A DNA stretch of 43,642 bases from Lachnospiraceae bacterium (GCA_009774145.1 VSND01000033.1:1-43642), one strand, 5' to 3'; shown: positions 7,766 to 16,486, numbered from the stretch's first letter. Notes: a model not told the origin generated them from the letters alone. Program-made: numbers and translations.

Positions 7766-8347
7766 ATGAACAAAGTACCTGCAGCTAAAAAATTTAGAAC
7801 AATTCTTGCTGATCCGCCCTGGAGCATCAATCAACGGGGCAGATACAGTAACCGCAGCGCAGAGAGCCATTATGAGCTAATGTCATTGGAGCGGATCAAG
7901 TCTATGCCAATAGCAGACCTGTGTGAAGATAATGCTCATCTTTACCTTTGGATACCGAATGGGCTGTTACAGGAAGGGCTGGACGTTGTCAAGGCATGGG
8001 GATTTACTTTCCGCAGTCCGATTTACTGGATCAAACCACGGCTCCTGCTGGGAAATTATATCAGAAATGCTTCAGAAACATGCTTGTTTGCCACTCGCGG
8101 CAAAGCACCGGTTAAATTCAATTCTCAGCCCAACTGGGTGTTTGCACCGCAACAGGATCACAGTCACAAGCCGGAGGAGCAGTTTGCGATCATAGAAAGA
8201 TTATCATATGGTCCATATCTGGAGCTGTTCGCGCGTCGTCGACAACCTGGCTGGGATGTTTGGGGTAATGAGATTGACAGTGACATTATCATCCCGGACT
8301 ATCCCGTCCCCAGATACAGCGCCAAAGCTCTGGGGGAGGAGGTATGA
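7766..8347 (+). CDS. MT-A70 family adenine methyltransferase
   Basis: This 193-aa protein carries the MT-A70/N6-adenine methyltransferase signature DPPW at residues 16-19 (FRTILADPPWSI). It continues with the WGFTFRSPIYWIK strand region and the FARRRQPGWDVWGNEI ending typical of phage and mobile-element members. The start at 7766 follows AAAGGAG by 5 nt. No partner restriction enzyme is nearby, so it is an orphan methylase, probably protecting or marking element DNA during transfer. Confidence 0.9.
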   Translation: MNKVPAAKKFRTILADPPWSINQRGRYSNRSAESHYELMSLERIKSMPIADLCEDNAHLYLWIPNGLLQEGLDVVKAWGFTFRSPIYWIKPRLLLGNYIRNASETCLFATRGKAPVKFNSQPNWVFAPQQDHSHKPEEQFAIIERLSYGPYLELFARRRQPGWDVWGNEIDSDIIIPDYPVPRYSAKALGEEV

Positions 8348-8350
8348 TGT

Positions 8351-8545
8351 TTGGAACCAAGAGGATTCTTAAACCGGCTGCTCGAATGTGCATTTATCTT
8401 TGCTCTAAGCGCCTGGCTCATCAGAACTGCTGTACGGTATCTGGAAGAAGTCTGGCCAATACTGTTACTTCTTGCTGTTGTTGGTCTGATCGTCCTTATT
8501 TGTTGGCGCATATACAGACATTGGAGGGATGCGGGACAATGGTAG
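8351..8545 (+). CDS. Small two-helix membrane protein
   Basis: This 64-aa frame with a TTG start has two hydrophobic segments (LECAFIFALSAWLI and VWPILLLLAVVGLIVLICW) and a basic tail (RIYRHWRD). GGAGGAGG lies 8 nt upstream. An overlapping frame from ATG 8344 encodes a Cys/Ser-rich non-membrane sequence and looks like the shadow. The position directly before the VirD4-like ATPase fits a small coupling-protein partner. Confidence 0.55.
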   Translation: MEPRGFLNRLLECAFIFALSAWLIRTAVRYLEEVWPILLLLAVVGLIVLICWRIYRHWRDAGQW

Positions 8546-8561
8546 GAGAAAGGAGAGGGCA

Positions 8562-10724
8562 ATGAGAAAACATAATATAGAAAACATTATCTGGCGGGAG
8601 GTGGTCTGGCAGAGACAGTTTGAAACGACGGCAGTGTGGGAGGCATTCTCACACCTCGCCGCTCTTTCTCCCAGAGGAGCTGTTATCTGGGAAACACGCG
8701 GTCACAATGGAAAAGTCACTCATCTTTTGGGCGCTGATCGGAAATATATGAGAAGCATCGAGGAGGCTCTCCATGCCCATGGTGATATTCGGTTCCATGA
8801 TATCTCCTTAGAGGTACGTCATCCGGTAACAATTTCCCGTCAGCTCAAGGTAACACATCCCCGGCTTTCTTTAAGAACGGATATTACCGCAGCAGTCATC
8901 CGGGCGGGACTGGCAGCATTGACTGAGGATAAAACGAATACGGAGACAATTGTACAGGTTATATTGGGGCGGGCTTATGCGCCCACCCCTGTTCCAGCCG
9001 ATCTGCCAGACCCACATGTTACCTGGCTGCAGGTAATTCTGGGCAACGTTGGTAAGGCTACAACGGAAAGCCGTAAAAATGTTCGTGAAAAAGCCGAACA
9101 ACAGGTATTTCAGGCGGTTGTCCGCATTGGAGCCTCCGGTGATCATGCTGCAGCGCGTCTTCGAGGACTGCTTGGAGCATTGAAGATTCTTGACTCTGCC
9201 GGTGTACATATCCGGGAGGAAAAAGCTTTCTCCAATCATATAAATCTTGCATATGTACCATGGCATTTCCCATTACAGTTATCTGTAAAGGAACTGACAA
9301 GTTTTCTCTTACTTCCGGCAGGAGAGGATGAGCTTCCGGGTACACCCGGACTTCACCCTAAGCTCCTTCTGCCGCCAGCATGGTACAAAGCTCCGATCAA
9401 TCTAAATAATGATCGTGGGTTTGCGGTGAGTATGGACGCATCTGTCCCCAGAAAACTCAGTATCCCCATAAAAGATTCTCTGGAACATACTCACCTGATT
9501 GGCCCGACTGGTTCAGGAAAATCAACAGCCATGTTGCATTTGATTCTGGCGGACATTAAGGCTGGGCGCAGCGTTCTGGTCATTGACCCGAAGGCTGACC
9601 TGATAAATGATATTCTTTCACGGATTCCTGAACAACGTGCAGGCGACGTGATTGTCATTGATCCCGGTGATGCCTGTCCGGTTGGATTCAATCCATTAGC
9701 ATTCAAAAATTATGAGAGTTCAACACTGATTGCGGATGCTGTTCTTGGCGTACTCAAAGAGATCTGGCGTGACAGCTGGGGAGTGAGAATTCAGGATATT
9801 CTCAGTGCTGCACTGTTGACCTTGGTGGATGTTGAAGGTGCAACGCTCTTATGGCTTCCGGCCTTGCTGACAGATGAGAATTTTCGCCGGAATATCACCA
9901 AAAAGATAAAAGACAAGATGGCTCTGAGACCCTTCTGGGAACAGTTTGAGGCACTCAGCGAATTGCAGCGTCGTCAGCAAATTGAACCTGTATTAAATAA
10001 GCTGCGCCAGTTTCTGCTTCGACCGGGGCTTCGTAATGTTTTGGGGCAGGCAAAACCAAAATTTGATCTTACGGATTTATTCTGCAAACGTCGGATCGTA
10101 TTGGTTCCTCTCAATAAAGGATTGATCGGTTCGGAAAGTGCCCGGCTTCTTGGCAGTTTGATCGTTGGTCTGACCTGGACGCTGGCTTTGTCCCGTGCCA
10201 AATTACCGCCGGAACGCAGATTTCCGGTAGAGATGTATATTGACGAGCTTCAGGATTATCTCAGCCTGCCTACTGATTTATCAGATGCTTTAGCACAGGC
10301 AAGAGGCTTGGGACTTGGACTGACATTAGCGCACCAGTATTTTGATCAGCTTCCACCGGATATCCGATCAGGTATCAACGCCAATACCCGTAACAAGATA
10401 TTTTTCGGACTTAATTCTGTGGATGCCAGAATTGCTGCTGGCATGGCGCCGGAATTATCCATCGAAGATTTTATGAGTCTGCCGCGGTATCAGATTTATA
10501 CATCGTTCCAGTCTGCCGGAAAAAGCACAGGGTGGATACAGGGACGAACATTGCCTCCGCCTCCGGTCTTGCGGGATGCTACTGAGCTTAAAGCCCAAAG
10601 TCAATCATCCTATGGCATGTCGGCAGAACAGATGGAGGCTGAGTATTTTGAAATGTTCTCAAATGATCCTATTTCTGAGGAAGAGTGGGAGAACTCATCG
10701 ATTGGAAGGAGGAAACGCTTATGA
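8562..10724 (+). CDS. VirD4/TraG-like conjugative coupling ATPase
   Basis: This 720-aa protein has a central P-loop ATPase. Walker A is GPTGSGKST near residue 314, a VLVIDPKAD strand follows near 339, and a second acidic strand MYIDELQDYL lies near 559 in the region called the TraM recognition site of TraD/TraG. There is no N-terminal transmembrane pair, unlike classical VirD4; the small membrane proteins upstream could supply that. The start at 8562 follows AAGGAGAGGGC. It probably pumps element DNA or docks it to a host conjugation channel. The stop codon overlaps the next start (ATGA). Confidence 0.85.
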   Translation: MRKHNIENIIWREVVWQRQFETTAVWEAFSHLAALSPRGAVIWETRGHNGKVTHLLGADRKYMRSIEEALHAHGDIRFHDISLEVRHPVTISRQLKVTHPRLSLRTDITAAVIRAGLAALTEDKTNTETIVQVILGRAYAPTPVPADLPDPHVTWLQVILGNVGKATTESRKNVREKAEQQVFQAVVRIGASGDHAAARLRGLLGALKILDSAGVHIREEKAFSNHINLAYVPWHFPLQLSVKELTSFLLLPAGEDELPGTPGLHPKLLLPPAWYKAPINLNNDRGFAVSMDASVPRKLSIPIKDSLEHTHLIGPTGSGKSTAMLHLILADIKAGRSVLVIDPKADLINDILSRIPEQRAGDVIVIDPGDACPVGFNPLAFKNYESSTLIADAVLGVLKEIWRDSWGVRIQDILSAALLTLVDVEGATLLWLPALLTDENFRRNITKKIKDKMALRPFWEQFEALSELQRRQQIEPVLNKLRQFLLRPGLRNVLGQAKPKFDLTDLFCKRRIVLVPLNKGLIGSESARLLGSLIVGLTWTLALSRAKLPPERRFPVEMYIDELQDYLSLPTDLSDALAQARGLGLGLTLAHQYFDQLPPDIRSGINANTRNKIFFGLNSVDARIAAGMAPELSIEDFMSLPRYQIYTSFQSAGKSTGWIQGRTLPPPPVLRDATELKAQSQSSYGMSAEQMEAEYFEMFSNDPISEEEWENSSIGRRKRL

Positions 10725-11680
10725 CTAATCGACCGACGAACCATGATCGGAAAGCAGAAGCAAAAAAGCCTGCAACGCCGGATTTTTCTAAATATAAGGT
10801 TTGTAATTCCTATAGTAATCCAGCCCCCAATAATTCCTCTTACGGGGGAGAAGGTAAGGAAAATCAACGGATTTCCCGTAAACACTTAATCGAGCTGGAT
10901 ATGTCTTTGGGAGAGCGTGATAAAAAAGTATTATCGGCGATTCAAAGACATCGTTATCTGATGACAGGACAAATTCAGCGGCTGTTTTTTACGGATGCTG
11001 CCTCGCCCAATGCCGCTCTGAGAGCTTCAGGCCGTTGTTTGAAAAAGCTTCGGAATATGGGGCTTGTCGATGCGCTGTCCCGCCGGATCGGGGGAATACG
11101 GGCCGGATCGGGGTCCTTAGTCTGGTATATCTCTCATGCCGGAGAACGTCTGCTGCGCCTTCACGACTACAAAGCAGCACCCGTCAGACGATTTTTTGAA
11201 CCTTCGCCGTATTTTCTGGCGCATACACTGGCAGTATCAGAAATTTCTATCCAGTTGGCAGAGTTATGTCAAAAATATGGATTTACTCTTAATACATTAC
11301 AGTTGGAGCCGGAATGCTGGCGAGTATACAGCAGGCATGGAACACAACTCTCCTTAAAGCCTGATCTGTACGCTGTTACTGTATCCGGTGAGTATGAGGA
11401 CCGCTGGTTCTTCGAGGTCGATCTTGACACCGAATCTCCAGCCAAAGTGATAGAAAAATGCCGAAAATATCATCAATATTATCATACGGGATTAGAGCAG
11501 AAAATTTCCGGCGTATTTCCGCTGACAGTCTGGGTTGTACCGGATCAGAAACGTAAAGAGCATCTGATTGACCATATTCGTACTGCATTTGAGAAACAGC
11601 CTCGTCTGTTTGCGGTGATTACGGGGGATGAATTGGCAGATCTTATCCGAGAAGGCGGGGATGGAGGGATGCTGTGCTGA
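10721..11680 (+). CDS. Replication-relaxation family protein
   Basis: This 319-aa protein matches the Replic_Relax family pattern. A winged-helix region begins at LGERDKKVLSAIQRHRYL with TGQIQRLFF and a KKLRNMGLV wing. A beta-rich part follows, with DLYAVTVSG and WFFEVDLDTESPAKVIEK near residue 235. The start at 10721 overlaps the ATPase stop and follows AAGGAGG. Known family members sit beside TraG-like ATPases in Gram-positive plasmids and elements and are thought to act in replication or mobilization. No conventional relaxase is present, so this may supply origin recognition; that is inference. Confidence 0.75.
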   Translation: MTNRPTNHDRKAEAKKPATPDFSKYKVCNSYSNPAPNNSSYGGEGKENQRISRKHLIELDMSLGERDKKVLSAIQRHRYLMTGQIQRLFFTDAASPNAALRASGRCLKKLRNMGLVDALSRRIGGIRAGSGSLVWYISHAGERLLRLHDYKAAPVRRFFEPSPYFLAHTLAVSEISIQLAELCQKYGFTLNTLQLEPECWRVYSRHGTQLSLKPDLYAVTVSGEYEDRWFFEVDLDTESPAKVIEKCRKYHQYYHTGLEQKISGVFPLTVWVVPDQKRKEHLIDHIRTAFEKQPRLFAVITGDELADLIREGGDGGMLC

Positions 11681-11768
11681 CGAATCACGGAGGAGATTCA
11701 TTAAACATTATCCATACAAGCCATAAAACAAATCAAACAACATGAAAAAATTATGAGAAGGAGACCAT

Positions 11769-12161
11769 ATGATACCCAATATCAAAAAAGAAGCTGTTCT
11801 TTCCATGTACCAACAGGGACAGAAATATAATGAGATTGCAGAAAGCCTGTTCTTATCCCCCAACACAGTCAAATCTATTTGTCGCCGCAGCGGTATTAAA
11901 CCGATACAGATGGACAAGCCGGGGCATGAAAGATGCAGGAATTGCGGTGTACCTTTACGTCATAGCCCAGGTTCCAAACCAAAGACATTTTGCAGTGATC
12001 GTTGTCGTTATACCTGGTGGAATTGGAGAAGAAAACTCCAGCCGCACCACTTAGTTTGCAGCTATTGTGGACGAAGGTTTATCAGTTATGGAAATAAAAA
12101 ACGAAAGTTTTGTGGACGGGAGTGTTATCTTCTCAGTCGTCATGGGGAGGGACTGCCGTAA
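11769..12161 (+). CDS. HTH plus zinc-ribbon DNA-binding protein
   Basis: This 130-aa protein has a sigma-region-4/resolvase-type HTH (residues 5-45, YNEIAESLFLSPNTVKSICRR). It is followed by two zinc clusters: CRNC...CSDRC, and CSYCGRRF...CGREC. AGAAGGAG lies 5 nt before the ATG. Proteins of this layout accompany serine recombinases in Clostridia elements. Probably a regulator of the operon or an accessory DNA-binder for recombination. Confidence 0.75.
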   Translation: MIPNIKKEAVLSMYQQGQKYNEIAESLFLSPNTVKSICRRSGIKPIQMDKPGHERCRNCGVPLRHSPGSKPKTFCSDRCRYTWWNWRRKLQPHHLVCSYCGRRFISYGNKKRKFCGRECYLLSRHGEGLP

Positions 12162-12336
12162 GGAATGGTTTGTCACTTCCCAATACGTGCGGCATTGTCA
12201 TTGCCGGACGACAATGCGGATCGGCTGTCTGGAACAGATTGTGATTGTCTGGAATGATATATCAGGAAGTACCAATATACAACAGGCACACGAAAAGCTG
12301 GCTGATCTGAAAAAACAAAAAGAAAGGAGGCTCTAA
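12142..12336 (+). CDS. Possible small ORF overlapping the HTH gene
   Basis: An open frame gives up to 64 aa from ATG 12142, ending STNIQQAHEKLADLKKQKERRL, a plausible charged helix. It overlaps the end of the HTH/zinc gene, has no clear RBS, and an alternative frame from 12165 (AAGGA just before it) also opens briefly. One of these may be real, or the region may contain a frameshifted gene. Confidence 0.3.
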   Translation: MGRDCRKEWFVTSQYVRHCHCRTTMRIGCLEQIVIVWNDISGSTNIQQAHEKLADLKKQKERRL

Positions 12337-12400
12337 GTCAGTAACGATGTAACATGCTAAACGCAGCATAAAACAATTGGTGGACACGATGTGAACTTAT

Positions 12401-12432
12401 TTTAAGGACGCATCCGTGGATGCCTCCTTAAA
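12401..12432. promoter_or_regulatory. Imperfect 32-bp palindrome before the amidoligase
   Basis: TTTAAGGA-c-GCATC pairs with GATGC-c-TCCTTAAA around a 4-nt loop, 45 bp upstream of the amidoligase start. It is a possible operator or RNA hairpin; there is no T-tract typical of a terminator. Confidence 0.5.
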
Positions 12433-12477
12433 TGACGATCGCAGAACGGTCCGCCAGGAAAAGGAGGACGATGTTAG

Positions 12478-13449
12478 ATGTTTACCAGAAAATTTGGCAT
12501 TGAGGTGGAGTTCACCGGGATCACTCGACAACAGGCGGCAGACACGATTGCTGATTACCTTCGGGGTGAGGTCAACTACGTTGGCGGTCATTACGAAGTC
12601 TACGAGGTCAAAGCCCCAGATGGAAGGACCTGGAAGTTTATGTACGATGGCAGTCTCAATTGTCAGTACAGGGAAAATGGACGAACCCTATCAGCAAACG
12701 ATCATTACAGTGTAGAGCTGGTCAGCCCTGTCCTAAACTATTATCAGGACATTGCTGTTCTTCAGGGGATCGCAAGACGCCTGCGTCGAGCTGGAGGATT
12801 TGTCAACAAAACCTGTGGTATCCATATCCATCTGGATGGAGCAGGGCACACTGCAAGGAGTATCCGCAACTTTATCAACATTATTGCCAGCCATAATGAC
12901 CTGTTCTATAAAGCGTTACAAATTGCGCCAGAAAGAATGCAATATTGCCAGAAAATGGATCTGTGGCTGGTAGAACAAATGAACCAGAAAAAGCCAAAGA
13001 CTTTGGAGCAACTTGAGGATATCTGGTACGAGAAATATACAGGTAGACGCAGCAACCATTATCATGGCAGTCGCTATCATTTCCTCAATCTACATAGTTT
13101 CTTTCACGGAAACCATACAGTAGAGCTTCGAGGGTTCAATGGCACACTCCATGCCGGAAAGATCAGAGCTTATGTTGTGTTTGCTCTTGCGCTTAATCAT
13201 CAGGCGCTGACACAGAAAAATGCTCGATATCATAAGGTACAGGAAGATAACGAAAAGTTCGCAATGCGAGTATATCTGAATCGAATTGGTTTCATCGGAG
13301 AGGAGTTTAAAAGCTGTAGAGAACACTTATACAGACACTTAAAAGGTAATGCTGCCTGGAGATATGGCTCACGGGAAAATGTGAGAAGCCATATCAACAC
13401 GAGAAACAGCACAAATTCTGAAAATGGAGGTTTGGAAAATGTACAATAA
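12478..13449 (+). CDS. Amidoligase family enzyme (predicted COOH-NH2 ligase)
   Basis: This 323-aa protein matches the putative amidoligase family, a glutamine-synthetase/GCS-fold group. RKFGIEVEFTGI gives the first Glu-rich metal-binding strand, SVELVSPVL a second, and CGIHIHLDG a His-rich strand. HFLNLHSFFHGNHTVELRGFNGTLH completes the active site. Known members are predicted to form amide bonds between amino acids or on peptides using ATP. A separate C-terminal module (about 257-300, GFIGEEFKSCREHL, then NAAWRYG) recurs in the protein at 14189-14977. The gene overlaps the cyclotransferase gene by 11 bp, indicating a functional pair. Confidence 0.85.
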   Translation: MFTRKFGIEVEFTGITRQQAADTIADYLRGEVNYVGGHYEVYEVKAPDGRTWKFMYDGSLNCQYRENGRTLSANDHYSVELVSPVLNYYQDIAVLQGIARRLRRAGGFVNKTCGIHIHLDGAGHTARSIRNFINIIASHNDLFYKALQIAPERMQYCQKMDLWLVEQMNQKKPKTLEQLEDIWYEKYTGRRSNHYHGSRYHFLNLHSFFHGNHTVELRGFNGTLHAGKIRAYVVFALALNHQALTQKNARYHKVQEDNEKFAMRVYLNRIGFIGEEFKSCREHLYRHLKGNAAWRYGSRENVRSHINTRNSTNSENGGLENVQ

Positions 13450-13909
13450 AAACAAAGAGAAGCTGTATATTGCCTATGGCTCCAATCTTAGCCTGGAACA
13501 GATGGCAAGACGTTGCCCTACAGCGGAAATAGTAGGAACAGCCACTTTACGTAACTGGCGTTTGTGGTTCCGCGGCGGGAACCGTAGTGCTGTGGCAACT
13601 GTCGAGCGTGAACAGGGATATAAGGTTCCTGTGCTGGTTTGGCGGCTGCAGCCAACAGACGAAGATGCTCTTGACATCTATGAAGGGTGGCCGCATCTCT
13701 ACCGCAAGGAAACTTTACACCTCACACTGGACGGGAAAAGAGTCGCCGCTATGATTTATATCATGAATGAATCTGGGCATCCCTATAATACCCCGTCAGC
13801 TCACTACTTTGAGATTATCAAGGAAAGCTACAAAGATATGGGATTTGATCTCAACATCCTGCATCAGGCTGTTTGCGATTCCCGGAAAAGGAGGATCGAA
13901 AATGACTGA
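13439..13909 (+). CDS. Gamma-glutamylcyclotransferase (AIG2/GGCT-like)
   Basis: This 156-aa protein has the GGCT-fold signature YIAYGSNLSLEQM at residues 10-22 and the acidic ALDIYEGWPHLYRKETL near 80, where the catalytic Glu of the family lies. The start at 13439 follows GGAGG by 8 nt and overlaps the amidoligase. Family members cleave or rearrange gamma-glutamyl amides. Pairing with an amidoligase suggests one enzyme makes a gamma-glutamyl-type amide and the other trims or removes it. Substrate unknown. Confidence 0.85.
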   Translation: MYNKNKEKLYIAYGSNLSLEQMARRCPTAEIVGTATLRNWRLWFRGGNRSAVATVEREQGYKVPVLVWRLQPTDEDALDIYEGWPHLYRKETLHLTLDGKRVAAMIYIMNESGHPYNTPSAHYFEIIKESYKDMGFDLNILHQAVCDSRKRRIEND

Positions 13910-14090
13910 AACCATCAGGCAACAGATTGAGAGCATACGACGAAGCGGAGAAACCAATATGCTGGACGTAAACATGGTACAGCGGATCGCTAATCGCAGG
14001 CACTATTATGGACTTGTCGTTTATCTGGAAGAGCATCGTAAAGAGTATGTAAAATACATTTTTACCGGTGAAATCTGTGATAAAGAGTAA
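13902..14090 (+). CDS. DUF5049-like small protein
   Basis: This 62-aa protein (ETNMLDVNMVQRIANR, then VVYLEEHRKEYVKYIFTGE) matches the DUF5049 pattern as remembered from Clostridia elements. The start at 13902 follows AAAGGAGG and overlaps the cyclotransferase stop by 8 bp, so it is translationally coupled. Function unknown; its constant company with amidoligase/GGCT genes would make it an adaptor or a peptide substrate. That last idea is inference. Confidence 0.7.
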   Translation: MTETIRQQIESIRRSGETNMLDVNMVQRIANRRHYYGLVVYLEEHRKEYVKYIFTGEICDKE

Positions 14091-14188
14091 CCTGTAGATT
14101 TTCCGCATACTAATCAGATATTCAGACTTGATTTTTTGGAAAGCTTGAGTGATATATGGTGTGCGGACTAAAGAAAGGAGCAAAATCC

Positions 14189-14977
14189 ATGAGAATACAA
14201 TACAGCTACAATCTAACCGGTAAAAAACGTAAAGAGTTTGTTCAGGCCATAAGTGATATCTTAGGCAAACCGGCTGTTTACCAAAAGGCACCCACGTTTG
14301 CCTATGCCATAGGGCTTTACAACGTAGATAAGAATGGCGTTTTATCCTGTACGGAAAATGTTTCTCCGGACGAACTGGAACGACTGATAAACCAGCTGAA
14401 AGAACACGGCTATATATCGGAGAGTTCAGAAGAAATCTCCACAGAAAATGTGGAGCAGGAATCTGAAAGGTCTCCTGGGACAGAAAGCAATGAACCGGAT
14501 AATGAGACGGTGGATGACAATACATTCATTGTAGAAATACCAAAAATCGGGTTTTCTGAAGAAGCTCTGGAAAGATTGACAAAAATCATTGACAGTAAGG
14601 CTCCGTTGTTCAGAAAAGCCATTGGTACAGATCATTTATCCGTAATCATTGATGAATCCAGTCTGCGATTTCCGTGGTTTACATTACACGGTCTGGACGG
14701 GGAAGCCGATGCCTATCACCGCTTGATTTCCGCTCTATGTGAAATGGCAAAGAAGCAAAAACGAGTCATCACCAAAGAATGCAGTATGGAAAATGAAAAG
14801 TTTACAATGCGTCTTTTTCTGATAAGGTTGGGGTTTATCGGAGATGAATATAAGGCGGCACGTAAGATTCTGCTCAGAAATCTGTCTGGCAATAGCAGCT
14901 GGAGATACGGATACCGTCCGGAACGACCTGCATCAACAGAGAACCAAAATGAAGGGGGCGCACATTATGGAAAATAA
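14189..14977 (+). CDS. Element protein with amidoligase-like C-terminal module
   Basis: This 262-aa protein starts with a small domain (IQYSYNLTGKKRKEFVQAI, near 1-70) shared with clostridial proteins sometimes labelled virulence-related. It continues with a Glu/Ser-rich linker (about 80-110). The C-terminal half (about 165-243) aligns with the amidoligase C-terminus: EKFTMRLFLIRLGFIGDEYK then NSSWRYG, against EKFAMRVYLNRIGFIGEEFK and NAAWRYG. It lacks the amidoligase active-site strands, so it is probably a binding partner. The start at 14189 follows AAAGGAG; an in-frame upstream start at 14156 lacks an RBS. Confidence 0.7.
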   Translation: MRIQYSYNLTGKKRKEFVQAISDILGKPAVYQKAPTFAYAIGLYNVDKNGVLSCTENVSPDELERLINQLKEHGYISESSEEISTENVEQESERSPGTESNEPDNETVDDNTFIVEIPKIGFSEEALERLTKIIDSKAPLFRKAIGTDHLSVIIDESSLRFPWFTLHGLDGEADAYHRLISALCEMAKKQKRVITKECSMENEKFTMRLFLIRLGFIGDEYKAARKILLRNLSGNSSWRYGYRPERPASTENQNEGGAHYGK

Positions 14978-15074
14978 TCATATTTCCTCCGGCTCAGATA
15001 CAGTGTTTGTAAATTGGGCATCCGGGTTTGGTCTGATTGTTATTTACAGCATTGACCAGATCTGGAAACTGTAA
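14967..15074 (+). CDS. 35-aa ORF overlapping the previous gene
   Basis: A short frame (MENNHISSGSDTVFVNW, then a weakly hydrophobic FGLIVIYSIDQIW) starts within the preceding gene, 11 bp before its stop, behind AAGGGGG. A hairpin lies directly after it. Plausible as a coupled micropeptide; no family recognised. Confidence 0.4.
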   Translation: MENNHISSGSDTVFVNWASGFGLIVIYSIDQIWKL

Positions 15075-15079
15075 TATCA

Positions 15080-15099
15080 AGGGGGCCGATCGGTCCCCT
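15080..15099 (+). terminator. Hairpin between the operon and the recombinases
   Basis: A 20-bp palindrome (AGGGG-G-CCGATCGG-T-CCCCT) is followed by GATTATTT. It could partly terminate the upstream operon before the recombinase genes. Confidence 0.45.
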
Positions 15100-15139
15100 G
15101 ATTATTTAAGCATACACACTGGAAAAGTGGAGGTAAATT

Positions 15140-16486
15140 ATGAGAGAAATTACAAAAATTGACCATTCGTATCTTAAACCGATCCGACGAAAACGTGTGG
15201 CGGCCTACGCTCGCGTATCTTCTGGTAAGGATTCCATGATTCATTCACTGTCTGCTCAGATCAGCTATTACAATCATTATATTGGCAACAGGGGAGACTG
15301 GGAATTAGCTGGAATCTATGCGGACGAAGGCATCACTGGAACGAAGGAGAAGCGTCCAGAATTCCAGAGAATGCTGTCTGACTGCAGAGCGGGAAAGATT
15401 GATATGATCCTTACCAAGTCTGTGACACGCTTCGCTCGCAATACGGTGACCATTCTGGAAGCTGCACGGGAATTAAAGGCATTGGGTATAGATATCTATT
15501 TTGAAAAAGAAGACATCCACACCCTAAGCGCAGACGGAGAATTGATGCTGACACTCCTGGCATCTTTTGCACAGGAGGAGAGTTGGTCAGCCAGCGAAAA
15601 TATGAAATGGCGTATTCGGAAAAAGTTTGAGCAGGGACATCTTGCCAACGCCTGTATGCTGGGTTACCGTTTAAAAGATGGAATCTTACAGATAGTACCC
15701 GAAGAAGCCAAAACAGTGCGTCAGATATTTCATGATTATCTCTCAGGAATGGGGAGAAATGCCATTGTCAAAAAGCTGATACGCAAGAATACTCCTACCC
15801 GGACGGGCCGTCCATGGAACGAAACTACCATTTATGGTATTTTGCGAAACGAAGCCTATACTGGAAATTTACTATTACAGAAAACTTACAAAAGTGATCA
15901 TATTACCAAAAAGTGCATACAAAATCGCGGAGAACTTCCCATGTATTATGTGGAGAATGCTCATGAAGCTATTATCGACAAAGATATTTTTGAGCAGGTA
16001 CAGCAGGAGATCGCACGCCGAGCGAAAAGGTTCCATAAAACACCTAAACCAACGGAACCCTACATTTTTACAAGTATGATTCGTTGCGGATTTTGTGGCG
16101 GAAGCTTCAATCGAAAGGTCGCTGACGCTGGCTTCAAATGGCAAAAACCAGTATGGAGGTGTCGTGTACTTGATGCACGCGGTAAAAAAGCCTGTCAGTC
16201 CAGGCAGATCCCGGAGAAGATCCTCCTGGAAAGAACTATGGGAGTTCTGGGTGTGACGGAATTAAGCCGGGACATCGTCCTTGACAAGATCGCCGAGATA
16301 CAAATGCTGAAAAACAATCGGATACTTTATATATTCAGGGATGGACATACAGCGGAAGTAACCTGGGAGCATCCTCCCCGCAGCGAAGGCTGGACAGAGG
16401 AAATGCGACAACAGGCGAGAGAACGCCGACTGAAAATGGAAGAAAGGAGACATCGAAATGACAACCCCGATCAGAAAAGTTCATAA
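15140..16486 (+). CDS. Large serine recombinase 1
   Basis: This 448-aa protein has an N-terminal resolvase domain with catalytic serine S27 in AAYARVSSGKD and the usual TKSVTRFARNT and EKEDIHTL motifs. A Recombinase domain follows (GYRLKDGI to about 265), then a zinc ribbon (CGFCGGSF...WRCRVLDARGKKAC). The family's long C-terminal coiled coil is short or missing here, while recombinase 2 has one. GGAGG lies upstream of the ATG at 15140. Its 3' end overlaps the next recombinase by 29 bp, so the two are made together, probably acting as a hetero-oligomer in integration and excision. Confidence 0.92.
   Translation: MREITKIDHSYLKPIRRKRVAAYARVSSGKDSMIHSLSAQISYYNHYIGNRGDWELAGIYADEGITGTKEKRPEFQRMLSDCRAGKIDMILTKSVTRFARNTVTILEAARELKALGIDIYFEKEDIHTLSADGELMLTLLASFAQEESWSASENMKWRIRKKFEQGHLANACMLGYRLKDGILQIVPEEAKTVRQIFHDYLSGMGRNAIVKKLIRKNTPTRTGRPWNETTIYGILRNEAYTGNLLLQKTYKSDHITKKCIQNRGELPMYYVENAHEAIIDKDIFEQVQQEIARRAKRFHKTPKPTEPYIFTSMIRCGFCGGSFNRKVADAGFKWQKPVWRCRVLDARGKKACQSRQIPEKILLERTMGVLGVTELSRDIVLDKIAEIQMLKNNRILYIFRDGHTAEVTWEHPPRSEGWTEEMRQQARERRLKMEERRHRNDNPDQKSS

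Noticed and set aside
8344..8565. 73-codon frame from ATG 8344
   Set aside because: It gives a Cys/Ser-rich sequence with no features; the overlapping TTG-started frame encodes two clear membrane helices.
13851..14525. 224-codon minus-strand frame over the DUF5049 region
   Set aside because: Covers three coupled plus-strand genes with good ribosome-binding sites; Cys/Phe/His-rich shadow composition.
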